Source of the DNA: Xestospongia muta
Lineage: Eukaryota; Porifera; Demospongiae; Haplosclerida; Petrosiidae
Length of the DNA stretch: 64,000 nt
Assembly (NCBI GenBank): GCA_963693285.1
Contig: OY848921.1
Coordinates: 6,461,229 to 6,525,228, forward strand
Reading direction: 5' to 3'
Below are positions 40,408-52,400 of this stretch, piece by piece; the first letter of the stretch is position 1; each line of letters begins with the position of its first letter. Under the pieces are notes generated by a model. It was not told the DNA's origin. It did no database searches and saw only the letters and a program-made list of their open reading frames with translations. Made by a program: the position numbers and the translations under genes.

Positions 40408-42173
40408 AGAGAACAAGTTTGTTCATCAAATGAGTACTGACAACAATGAAAGGCACTAAAGTGCCGAACCTCGCTGTAGTTTCTAAGTTATTTATAAATT
40501 CTATGCCAGCTTAGGCCCAGCTATGATGTTGTTATTGCAAGAAAATTTATTAACATTCCAGAAGGTGTGGTTATAAAATGGCAAGCTTTGTCATTCTGTA
40601 TATGCTCATTAATTGTTGCTTGATTTCTAGCTTTGCCATGTTTGTGAAGCAGTAACTGAGTAAGTGATAGTATCATTCAATTCCCAAGCAAGATTAAGTG
40701 CTACTTTCGTGATGAAAAGTTTCTCTGAGTCTTTACATGACCCTTTAAAATCTATCAATATTTCATATACAAATTTTATTGTAACTTGAAGATGAAACCT
40801 TCTTTGGAAACGTCCCGTGGTACAAATATAAATCGATATATTATCTATTAGTAGCAGTCTTTTCAGTGCTTGGAGACGTTTCCTGAATGCGTTACTTCCC
40901 TCCAAGTCCACAAAACATTTTTCAGAACTTTTCTAACGATTACTTCGACCAACGGCCTTCTGTCTTGTTGATCCGTATTCCTCTGAGATTGTTTACAACA
41001 TACTAAAAAATCTCCACGTTAAGTTTTTTACTTTTCGAGAAACGGCACTTGACCTCTGCAGCCTGAAAAATCTATCAATATTTCATATACAAAATTTATT
41101 GTAACTTGAAGATGAAACCTTCTTTGGAAACGTCCCGTGGTAAAAATATAAATCGATATATTATCTATTAGTAGCAGTCTTTTCAGTGCTTGGAGACGTT
41201 TCCTGAATGCGTTACTTCGCTCCAAGTCCACAAAACATTTTTCAGAACTTTTCTAACGATTACTTCGACCAACGGCCTTCTGTCTTGCTGATCCGTATTC
41301 CTCTGAGATTGTTTACAACATACTAAAAAATCTCCACGTTAAGGTTTTTACTTTTCGAGAAACGGCACTTGACCTCTGCAGCCTGAAAATTCTTTTGCGA
41401 GTTTTAAGCTTCTGTTTTCCTTGACGATGTTCTTGACACTACTGTTGCAAAGTCCACATGCTTTTCTATTCGTTGCTAAACGTTGGTAGCTGCTAATGCT
41501 TCGGTTGCCAAGTTATAGCAGTTCAAAAAAACAACTCTGGTAACAGACACACACACACACACACAAACAGACTACAGTACCCTCGCTATGCGCCCACGCA
41601 CAGCGAGGTTAATAAACTTTTATCATCACTAATAATCTCCAACAATAAGTACTATTTACAATATATTCTCTGAATTACTAATATATTTACAAAGCTATCA
41701 GGTACTATCTCATGTATTTTAACAATAGTCTTGTATCTCAGTTAGTAAAGCTATCTTGTAATTGCAAGTGTCATGTCAAAGTTCAATGACATGATTTCCT
41801 ACAAATACTAATTTAACACAATACAATGATGTATTACAATACTAACATGTACTACAATACTAACATGTACTATAATACTAACATGTACTACAATACTAAC
41901 ATGTCCTACAATACTAACATGTACTACAATACTAACATGTACTACAATACTAACATGTACTACAATACTAACATGTACTATAATACTAACATGTACTACA
42001 ATACTAACATGTACTACAATACTAACATGTACTACAATACTAATATGTACTACAATACTAATATGTATTATAATAACTGTTCTTGCTCATGCACAAAAAG
42101 AGTTGCTGCCAAAATTTATGAGATTTTATTTTGTGATTACTTCCTGACCAACATGTTTATTAAGTGTGGTTGA

Positions 42174-42213
<40 letters not shown>

Positions 42214-43452
42214 ACTTTATTTAAATGCATTGCAAGCTTCACAAAAATTAAAATCCAACAGAAAATACCAGTTATGGTAGTTTGACATATCTCAAGTATA
42301 GGAGCCCTTATGATCAATTCCAACTTTACCTGCTCTAATATTAAATAAACTTTGGTTTTGTAATTAAATTTTGTTGGTGCTTATTTAATTAGAAAGTGGT
42401 ATTCCAGCTTGTAATATTATAAGGACAATTATTATTAGAGAGTATTATATATTTGTCTCCTTTTAATGAGGTAGTCAGTATATTGTTTGGTATACTAGTT
42501 ACTTACAGTGACTCCAAAATCTGGTGATGTCGAACTCCAAGTTGCCCCAATACTAGATGTAGCTAACATTGCTTCAACAGCCAAATTGGAATTAGGGAGG
42601 TATCCTGTAATCAATGAGATTATTAGCAATGTCATGTTACTATTCATTAACAGTATTACTAATATACTGAAAACTTCAACCACTACTTGTCTTAATGTAA
42701 CAATAGAGCATAATATGTTAGATAATTTTGACAGAGCTCACAATTTTCAAAAATTATATGTATTACATATTAAAATTTAAATTGCATCTTTAGTATGTCA
42801 GCCTGTTACTTTCATAAAAATAACTTTCACATAAATTTACAGCAACATAGTTCCTGTACATGACTTAACACAATACAGGGACTACTGCTAACTCACCAAC
42901 TACTCTGTCTCCTGTTTTAACACCAGCAAAACGTAAAGCAGCTGCCAAGGTAGCCACTCTTTGCTTGAGTTTGGAGAATGTAACATAACAAGGATCCTGA
43001 CCTTCACCTAGTAGATATATGAGATCATATTAACAGAGTTAACACAGTATTATGAAATGTAAGTATATAGATATAATATTAGCAACAATTTACCATAAGT
43101 TATTAATGCTACTTTGTCCTCTTGAGGACATTGTAACACGTTCTCTGCATAGTTCAATTGACAACCATGAAACCACTCTGGTATCTCTGTGATATTCTTA
43201 CTAGTATCTACTACCTACAAAAGAAAGAAAAGACAAGAGGTTGCTTAATAGTTGTGTCGTGTACAAAGGTCAAATGAAGTGAGACAAATTTAATGATATT
43301 CATAGCTCATGATATTATCTGTACATATCATGTCATTATAAGGGTCACCTCTTCATAAGGTTGAGAGAACTTGATGCCAGAAAAATGGAAAAACTCTTCC
43401 CAAAAGATGTCGTACTTCTGAACTGACCACTCCCACAAATCATTATAACTGA
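34577..43452 (-). CDS. AACS: Acetoacetyl-CoA synthetase, first coding exon missing
   Basis: Seventeen exons on the minus strand: 43349-43452, 43094-43214, 42897-43007, 42507-42604, 40174-40370, 39835-39973, 39125-39205, 38877-39001, 38656-38720, 38158-38280, 37088-37201, 36490-36615, 35440-35509, 35264-35322, 35060-35159, 34913-35012, 34577-34720. All junctions are GT-AG and all phases join, giving 624 residues to the TAG. The enzyme activates acetoacetate with ATP to acetoacetyl-CoA in the cytosol for lipid and sterol synthesis. Visible motifs: [13 protein letters not shown]-binding loop, [56 protein letters not shown], and the C-terminal [16 protein letters not shown] with its lysine. The first exon here begins in phase 2 ([10 protein letters not shown]), so an upstream exon of about 45-50 residues is needed, but SPT4-derived duplicated sequence starts at 43,590. 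Confidence 0.93.
36785..36982. repeat. Small inverted-repeat element with internal tandem copy
   Basis: GGTAACCTTATTAATACTAA near the left end is matched by its near reverse complement at the right end (TAGTTGGTATTAATAAGGCT). The left arm and the following CACTATTGTACTATAT segment are tandemly repeated (about 100 bp apart). It looks like a miniature inverted-repeat element in intron 36,616-37,087 of the synthetase gene. No coding frame. Confidence 0.6.
39017..39089. repeat. (GA)n microsatellite serving as a polypyrimidine tract
   Basis: About 73 bp of GA on the plus strand, so TC on the gene strand. It ends about 15 bp before the acceptor of synthetase exon 38,877-39,001, where it forms an unusually long pure pyrimidine tract. 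Confidence 0.9.
40372..40401. repeat. (TG)n microsatellite at a splice acceptor
   Basis: On the gene strand the intron ends as a CA repeat running straight into CACACAG|GGTGTTC. The acceptor AG of exon 40,174-40,370 is therefore the edge of the microsatellite. Preceding bases are CTTTCTTTC. Confidence 0.85.
40445..41615. mobile_element. Interspersed repeat R1, copy 2, with internal 330-bp duplication
   Basis: This copy shares its whole length with 16,198-16,880 and sits in intron 40,371-42,506 of the synthetase gene. AACCTCGCTGT near the left end and ACAGCGAGGTT at the right end are exact inverted repeats. The segment from TCTATCAATATTTCATATAC at 40,751 recurs at 41,081 with an offset of 330 bp. 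Two minus-strand open frames, one per duplicate, contain [20 protein letters not shown] and FHLQVTI. A (CA)n tract precedes the right end. Shorter traces of the same ends occur near 61,070 (CAGACTACAGTA) and 62,683 (AAAGGGCACTAAA). Confidence 0.75.
41828..42077 (+). repeat. 18-bp minisatellite
   Basis: About 14 copies of an 18-bp unit reading ACTACAATACTAACATGT with few changes. Because 18 is a multiple of three, one plus-strand frame stays open as a repeated MYYNTN. It lies in a synthetase intron on the antisense strand and is not called as a gene. Confidence 0.95.
42176..42210. repeat. (GT)n microsatellite
   Basis: About 17 GT units in the large synthetase intron. Confidence 0.95.
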
Positions 43453-43663
43453 CTAGAAATAAACGTGATAGGTTAACTACTTGTATATGTAGATAATGTT
43501 CAACATCATAAAGGTACTATTATATTGAAACAACAATACAGATATGACAATATGACACTATATAATACTAGTAAGATACAAACTGTGAATTTAATGATAG
43601 ATATTATTATCACTAACATTGTAGAGTAGACTTCTGCTTTATGATACATCACTACAAACTTAC

Positions 43664-43732
43664 CTTTACCATAGAACATAGCTTACAAGCTCGTAGTCCT
43701 CGAAGATCCTTAGGAATAGATTCTAAAGACAT
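43664..43732 (-). pseudogene. Orphan SPT4 exon 1
   Basis: Identical peptide to the exon at 20,161-20,229 (begins MSLESIPKDLRGLRACKLCS), with the same CACC before ATG and the same GTAAG donor. The duplicated block ends about 72 bp into the intron, near 43,592, so exon 2 is absent and the next exon on the strand belongs to the synthetase gene. Exon 1 ends in phase 0, whereas the synthetase exon at 43,452 needs a phase 1 or 2 partner, so a direct fusion would be out of frame. It may still drive transcription as a captured promoter. Confidence 0.88.
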
Positions 43733-46107
43733 GGTGGAAATTTTTAACCCTATAAGTTTGTACCGCCTTGAACCACGCTTACAAGATTACAGACCCGATT
43801 GCGCAGTGAAACACAAAGAAGGGCGAGCACTTGCACCACTGTAAATTTAGTCAAAGAAAGGAGGTAAGTTGAACAGTACCTTATCTGATTGCTAATATAA
43901 CTTACACTATGTGAAACTTTAACTAAATGACTAAGTCTGTGCAATTTTAATTCTAATTTGTCTGAGTCTATGATGAGATCATGACACTGGTAATAGTCAC
44001 CTGACTATGACAATTATTGACCTAGTTCTGGGTGTCTCTAAGCTTGATGAAATTCCATAATGTCAACGAAGTATCTAGTTAAGTAGAGAATGTATTTGAT
44101 TTTTGTCCTAATTAATGTTTCAATAATTGTAAATAACATACAATGTAGTAAAGTTATGTTGATTCCTCAACTTCAATGATCATGACACAATAGATATCAG
44201 ACAACCTGACACAGGATTGGAATATTGTAGCAACATCTACATGTTGTAGTCATAATGTAATGAAACTATTCCACTATCCAGCAATAGAATAATGGTTGAT
44301 TGTACAAGAAATTATATTTAACCCAATTTAGCATTTTCTAGCTGATATACTTCTTAGCCGGCACTATGTAGCCATTATTAACTCTCCAGTCTTTAATATT
44401 ACATAATTTATAGTATCAAAATGAATCTTAAGAACCTTTTATAATAATTATCTTGTTCATCATCAACAAATAAACTTTACTATTTATATGCTGGATCATC
44501 AAAACAATCAAGTTTGCTTGTTAATATATTATTATTAATAATATATTATAGCTTAGTGCTACAGCTGATTAAGCAATTTAAGCAGTTAATATGTCTATAT
44601 GTCTGGGTATCACAGATAGGTATCATAGCTGTGATGAGTTAAATTTTGTTAAGAACATGCCACAAGATTAGAGTAACACTCAAGTAGAAGCACTGAAAGC
44701 AGCTCAGCAATACATCAAGACAGCAAAACAGATCGGTTGTCTTTGTCAACACTTAGCCCTCAACCAGAGATGCAAGTGCTACCATATGCTCCCACGATAT
44801 CTCCATCAGAAGCCTCTGGTCCCCTCCACTGAAAGATACAAAATTGAAAGACATCAAACTCTGCACACATATGAGCCCACCCACACAATGTGTACAGGAA
44901 TGCAGGATGTTTTGAACTTTGTACCTTAGCGTGTAGTATAAATAGATGCTTTTTACTTTTACTTTTTCATTATTTAAGCCACTGACAATGAACATTCAAA
45001 ACACTAATCTACCCAAACAACCAGGTCTTTTTATCAGAGTATGTAATGATTACGTCAGATAAAGTGGTTCAGAGATAGCTACAATAAATATCATAGCTAT
45101 GATGAGTTAAGTTATCATAAGAACATACCACAACTATAGTATGTGTACTCCCCTCATATATAGATCAGAATATATGATGTTTATATCAGATAAAGTGGTA
45201 TATATTCATAATATAATAATATAATAAAATTTATTTAAGACTATAGTTTATACATTTAAAATGTATAAACCTTTTGACTAGAGCACTATATGCCTGACTG
45301 TAACAGGTTTAACATTCATACAGACATCATGTCAGACTTGTATCTCTTTGTCATCATTTGATGTGTTATAAGACCTGCAACTATTTTGATTTACTAGTGC
45401 TAGGCCAGCATATTGTATTTGGTTCTATTATTGTTTTGTTTAATACATAATTGTATACTGAAAATGTTACTTTGATCTTTCTACGATAATAATTATTAAC
45501 CACCAGTCACTAAGCTATGTTATAAAACATAGTTATGACACAACTCCAATATAATAAGAGAAATTAATGACAGTGGAAAGAAGACAGTTGGCTGTGCTAT
45601 TCCATGTTACTATAATTAATTGCAAATGTACTTTTTGTTTAATATAAATCAATTTGACTATATATGTTAGAGTGTCAAACTAATCAAGTTTATATATTTA
45701 TATATTATTGGTTGAATATTAATATAACAAATGATCAATGTATGAAGCAGCTTCAGATGATAGTATGTCCACTATTAACATATTACTGCCTAGTGTTCAT
45801 ATATAGATATATATATGTGTGTGTGTGTGTATTTCCTTTGTTTTATTCTATTATCATATGTGACTTATCCAAGTACATAACCTTGACTTGTAAAATGATC
45901 AACATAAATAATTACAAACATTATCAGTAAACATTATTATTTGTATTTACAAGATACACATCATCCATTATAACAGTTAATATGTTTAGTATTTATGTTG
46001 TTTAAGAGTTCTTTGTAATCCAGTACAGAATTATACTAACTATACATTTAATGTTGACATTATAGTATAATATGTACCTAAATTATTATATTATGTATTG
46101 TTACTAG
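43733..46107 (+). repeat. Spacer of unit C, duplicate of 20,230-22,917
   Basis: Aligned with the unit B spacer along its whole length apart from two deletions (about 70 bp near 44,985 and about 215 bp near 45,620). It contains the no-ATG open frame at 44,684-44,929 and a short GT tract near 45,815. No other gene is seen. Confidence 0.85.
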
Positions 46108-46152
46108 CGCACATTACTGACTATGGCTGAAAGAAATAAAAGATTATATTTG
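46108..46152 (+). other. Candidate 5' exon of the unit C ROCO gene
   Basis: Counterpart of 22,918-22,962. ATG at 46,123 starts MAERNKRLYL and the exon ends TTG|GTAAGTCA. Frame and donor are conserved although five of ten residues differ. An earlier exon and at least one later exon remain unidentified. Confidence 0.45.
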
Positions 46153-46436
46153 GTAAGTCATTCTATATATGTAACTAATGGAGAATGTTGCTACATCAAA
46201 TAAAGGAAAACAATTAAATGTATTCAATAATATAATCTAAAAATAGTAAATGTTGTTACTATTGACTAGTTAATTTATAACATTACAATGGTAACCGAGA
46301 TTATTATGACACCTATCATGGTTTAAAGCCACACCTTTGATAGCTACTTGGAAAAATCTAATATAAACTTTAAATATTTAGACACTTAATAAGTTCAATG
46401 ATATTTTTCATAAGTATGTAGTAAGCTCACTTGTTA

Positions 46437-49400
46437 TGATGTGTCTTTCTTCTTTCTTGTGTTCCTATGATGACAAACCTATACTCTCATTGTCACAACT
46501 ATTTATAGGATGTAAGTATGTATAATGTCAATTCATGTGATCTCATTTGCATTTTATCTTAATTGTGTAGTTGTTTATATTAATTAAAGTTATTAGGTTT
46601 GATTACAATCCTTATTACTATGTGTCTTTCTTTGATTTTTTTGTTCCTATGATGACAAACCTATACTTTCATTGTCACAACTATTTATAGCCGGTAAGTA
46701 TGTACAATGTCAATTCATGTGATCTCATTTGCATTTTATCTTAATTATGTAGTTGTTTATATTAATTAAAGTTATAAGGTTTTAATTACAATCCTTGTTA
46801 CTATGTGTCTTTGTTTGTGTTTTATGTTCCTATGATGACAAAATTATACTCTCATTGTCACAACTATTTATAGGAGGTAACTATGTACAATGTCAATACA
46901 TGTGATCTCATTTGCATTTTATCTTAATTGTGTAGTTGTTTATATTAATTAAAGTTATTAGGTTTTAATTACAGTCCTTATTACTATGAGTCTTTCTTTG
47001 TTTTTTATGTTAATATGATGACAAACCTATACTCTCATTGTCACAACTATTTATAGCCGGTAAGTATGTACAATGTCAATTCATGTTATCTCATTTGTAT
47101 TTTATCTTAATTATGTAGTCATTTATAATATCTAAAGTTATTAGGTTTTAATTACAGTCCTTATTACTATGTGTCTTTTTTTGTATTTTATGATCCTATG
47201 ATGACAAACCTATACTCTCATTGTCACAACTATTTATAGAGGGTAAGTATGTACAATGTCAATTCATGTGATCTTATGTACATTTTATTTTGATTGTTTA
47301 GTTGTTTATATTAATTAAAGTTATTAGGTTTCAATTACAGTCCTTAATACTATGTGTCTTTCTTTGTTTTTTATGTTACTATGATGACAAACATATACTC
47401 TCATTGTCACAACTATTTATAGCCGGTAAGTATGTACAATGTCAATTCATGTGATCTAATGTACATTTTATTTTGATTGTTTAGTTGTTTATATTAATTA
47501 AAGTTATTCGGTTTAATTACAGTCTTTATTACTATGTGTCTTTCTTTGTTTTTTATGTTACTATGATAACAAACATATACTCTCATTGTAACAACTATTT
47601 ATAGGAGGTAAGTATGTACAATGTCAATTCATGTGATCTTATGTACATTATATTTTGATTGTGTAGTTGTTTAGAATATTTAAAATTATTAGGTTTTAAT
47701 TACAATCCTCGTTACTATGTGTCTTTCTTTGTTTTTTATGTTCCTATGATGACAAACCTATACTCTCATTGTCACAACTATTTATAGGTGGTAAGTATGT
47801 ACAATGTCAATTCATGTAATGCTATATACATTTTATTTTGATTGTGTAGTTGTTTATATTAATTAAAGTTATTAGGTTTTAATTACAGTCCTTGTTACTA
47901 TGTGTCTTTCTTTGTTTTTTATGTTCCTATGATGACAAACGTATACTCTCATTGTCACAACTATTTATAGCCGGTAAGTATGTACAATGTCAATTCATGT
48001 GATCTTATTTAGTATTTTATCTTAATTATATAGTTGTTTATAATATGTAAAGGTATTAGGTTTTAATTACAGTCCTTATTACTATGTCTTATTCTTTGTT
48101 TTTTACGTTCCAATGATGACAAACCTATTCTTTCATTGTCATAACTTTTTATAGCCGGTAAGTATGTACAATGTCAATTCATGTGATATAATTTGCATTT
48201 TATCTGAAATATGTAGTTGTTTATATTAATTAAAGTTATTAGGTTTTAATTACAATCCTTGTTACTATGTGTCTTTCTTTGTTTTTTATGTTCCTATGAT
48301 GACAAACCTATACTCTCATTGTCACAACTATTTATAGGTGGTAAGTATGTACAATGTCAATACATGTGATCTCATTTCCATTTTATCTTAATTGTGTAGT
48401 TGTTTATATTAATTAAAGTTATTAGGTTTTGATTACAATCCTTGTTACTATGTGTCTTTCTTTTTTTTATGTTACTATGATGACAAACCTATACTCTCAT
48501 TGTCACAACTATTTATAGCCGGTAAGTATGTACAATGTCAATTCATGTGATATAATTTGCATTTTATCTGAAATATGTAGTTGTTTATATTAATTAAAGT
48601 TATTAGGTTTTAATTACAATCCTTGTTACTATGTGTCTTTCTTTGTTTTTTATGTTCCTATGATGACAAACCTATACTCTCATTGTCACAACTATTTATA
48701 GGTGGTAAGTATGTACAATGTCAATACATGTGATCTCATTTCCATTTTATCTTAATTATGTAGTTGTTTATATTAATTAAAGTTATAAGGTTTTAATTAC
48801 AATCCTTGTTACTATGTGTCTTTTTTTTGTTTTTTATGTTCCTATGATGACAAACCTATACTCTCATTGTCACAACTATTTATAGGAGGTAAGTATGTAC
48901 AATGTCAATACATGTGATCTCATTTGTATTTTATCATAATTGTGTAGTTGTTTATATTAATTAAAGTTATTAAGTTTGATTACAATCCTTGTTAGTATGT
49001 GTCTTTCTTTTTTTTATGTTACTATGATGACAAACCTATACTCTCATTGTCACAACTATTTATAGCCGGTAAGTATGTACAATGTCAATTCATGTGATAT
49101 AATTTGCATTTTATCTGAAATATGTAGTTGTTTATATTAATTAAAGTTATTAGGTTTTAATTACAATCCTTGTTACTATGTGTCTTTCTTTGTTTTTTAT
49201 GTTCCTATGATGACAAACCTATACTCTCATTGTCACAACTATTTATAGGTGGTAAGTATGTACAATGTCAATACATGTGATCTCATTTGCATTTAACTTA
49301 ATTGTGTAGTTGTTTATATTAATTAAAGTTATTAGGTTTTGATTACAATCCTTGTTACTATGTGTCTTTCTTTTTTTTATGTTACTATGATGACAAACCT

Positions 49401-52400
49401 ATACTCTCATTGTCACAACTATTTATAGCCGGTAAGTATGTACAATGTCAATTCATGTGATCTCATTTGCATTTTATCTTAATTATGTAGTTGTTTATAT
49501 TAATTAAAGTTATTAGGTTTTAATTATAATCCTTGTTACTATGTGTTATTATCTTTTTTTTATCTTCCTATGATGACAAATCTATACTCTCATTGTCACA
49601 ACTATTTATAGTTTGTAAGTATGTACAATGTCAATTCATGTGATCTCATTTGCATTTTATCTTAATTATGTATTTGTTCATATTAATTAAAATTATTAGG
49701 TTTTAATTATAATCCTTGTTACTATGTGTCTTTCTTCTTTTTTATGTTCCTATGATGACAAACCTATACTATCTTTGTCACAACTATTTATAGGAGGTAA
49801 GTATGTACAATGTCAATTCATGTGATCTCATTTGCATTTTATCTTAATTGTGTAGTTGTTTATATTAATTAAAGTTATTAGGTTTTGATTACAATCCTTG
49901 TTACTATGTGTCTTTCTTTGTTTTTTTATGTTCCTATGATGACAAATCTATACTCTCATTGTCACAACTATTAATAGGATGTAAGTGTGTACAATGTCAA
50001 TTCATGTGATCTCATTTGCATTTTATCTTAATTATGTAGTTGTTTATATTAGTTAAAGTTATTAGGTTTTAATTATAATCCTTGTTACTATGTGTCTTTA
50101 TCTGTTTTTTATCTTCCTATGATGACAAATCTATACTCTCATTGTCACAACTATTTATAGTTTGTAAGTATGTACAATGTCAATTCAAGTGATCTCATTT
50201 GCATTTTATCTTAATTATGTATTTGTTCATATTAATTAAAGTTATTAGGTTTTAATTATAATCCTTGTTACTATGTGTCTTTCTTTGTTTTTTTATGTTC
50301 CTATGATGACAAATCTATACTCTCATTGTCACAACTATTAATAGGATGTAAGTGTGTACAATGTCAATTCATGTGATCTCATTTGCATTTTATTTTAATT
50401 ATGTAGTTGTTTTATTAATTAAATTTATTAGGTTTTAATTATAATCCTTATTACTATGTGTCTTTATTTGTTTTTTATCTTCCTATGATGACAAATCTAT
50501 ACTCTCATTGTCACAACTATTTATAGGAGGTAAGTATGTACAATGTCAATACATGTGATCTTATTTGCATTTTATCATAATTGTGTAGTTGTTTATATTA
50601 ATTAAAATTATTAGAATTTGATTACAATCCTTGTTACTATGTGTCTTTCTTTGTTTTTTATGTTCCTATGATAACAAACCTTTACTCTCATTGTCACAAC
50701 TATTTATAGTTTGTAAGTATATACAATGTCAAATCATGTGATCTCATTTGCATTTTATCTTAATTATGTAGTTGTTTTTATTGATTAAAGTTATTAAGTT
50801 TTAATTACAATCCTTGTTACTATGTGTTTTTCTTTGTTTTTTATGTTCCTATGATGACAAACCTATACTATCATTATCACAACTATTTATAGGAGGTAAG
50901 TATGTACAATGTCAATTTAATTGATCTCATTTGCATTTTATCTTAATTATGTAGTTGTTTATATTAATCAAAGTTATTAGGTTTTAATTACAATCCTTGT
51001 TACTATGTGTCTTTCTTTTTTTTATGTTCCTATGATGACAAACCTATACTTTCATTGTCACAACTATTTATAGCCGGTAAGTATGTACAATGTCAATTCA
51101 TGTGATATAATTTGCATTTTATCTGAAAAATGTAGTTGTTTATATTAATTAAAGTTATTAGGTTTTAATTACAATCCTTGTTACTATGTGTCTTTCTTTG
51201 TTTTTTATGTTCCTATGATGACAAACCTATACTCTCATTGTCACAACTATTTATAGGTGGTAAGTATGTACAATGTCAATACATGTGATCTTATTTCCAT
51301 TTTATCTTAATTATGTAGTTGTTTATATTAATTAAAGTTATAAGGTTTTAATTACAATCCTTGTTACTATGTGTCTTTTTTTTGTTTTTTATGTTCCTAT
51401 GATGACAAACCTATACTCTCATTGTCACAACTATTTATAGGAGGTAAGTATGTACAATGTCAATACATGTGATCTCATTTGTATTTTATCATAATTGTGT
51501 AGTTGTTTATATTAATTAAAGTTATTAAGTTTGATTACAATCCTTGTTACTATGTGTCTTTCTTTTTTTTATGTTACTATGATGACAAACCTATACTCTC
51601 ATTGTCACAACTATTTATAGCCAGTAAGTATGTACAATGTCAATTCATGTGATATAATTTGCATTTTATCTGAAATATGTAGTTGTTTATATTAATTAAA
51701 GTTATTAGGTTTTAATTACAATCCTTGTTACTATGTGTCTTTCTTTGTTTTTTATGTTCCTATGATGACAAACCTATACTCTCATTGTCACAACTATTTA
51801 TAGGTGGTAAGTATGTACAATGTCAATACATGTGATCTCATTTGCATTTTATCTTAATTGTGTAGTTGTTTATATTAATTAAAGTTATTAGGTTTTGATT
51901 ACAATCCTTGTTACTATGTGTCTTTCTTTTTTTTATGTTACTATGATGACAAACCTATACTCTCATTGTCACAACTATTTATAGCCGGTAAGTATGTACA
52001 ATGTCAATTCATGTGATCTCATTTGCATTTTATCTTAATTATGTAGTTGTTTATATTAATTAAAGTTATTAGGTTTTAATTATAATCCTTGTTACTATGT
52101 GTTATTATCTTTTTTTTATCTTCCTATGATGACAAATCTATACTCTCATTGTCACAACTATTTATAGTTTGTAAGTATGTACAATGTCAATTCATGTGAT
52201 CTCATTTGCATTTTATCTTAATTATGTATTTGTTCATATTAATTAAAGTTATTAGGTTTTAATTATAATCCTTGTTACTATGTGTCTTTCTTCTTTTTTA
52301 TGTTCCTATGATGACAAACCTATACTATCTTTGTCACAACTATTTATAGGAGGTAAGTATGTACAATGTCAATTCATGTGATCTCATTTGCATTTTATCT

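Noticed and set aside
41826..42173. MYYNTN-repeat protein
   Set aside because: An 18-bp minisatellite stays open by length alone; it lies antisense in a synthetase intron, with no conserved flanks.
43664..43732. First exon of the acetoacetyl-CoA synthetase
   Set aside because: I first read it so because of strand and position. The peptide matches the start of SPT4, exon 2 of SPT4 follows the other copy at 19,976-20,082, and the phase does not fit the synthetase.
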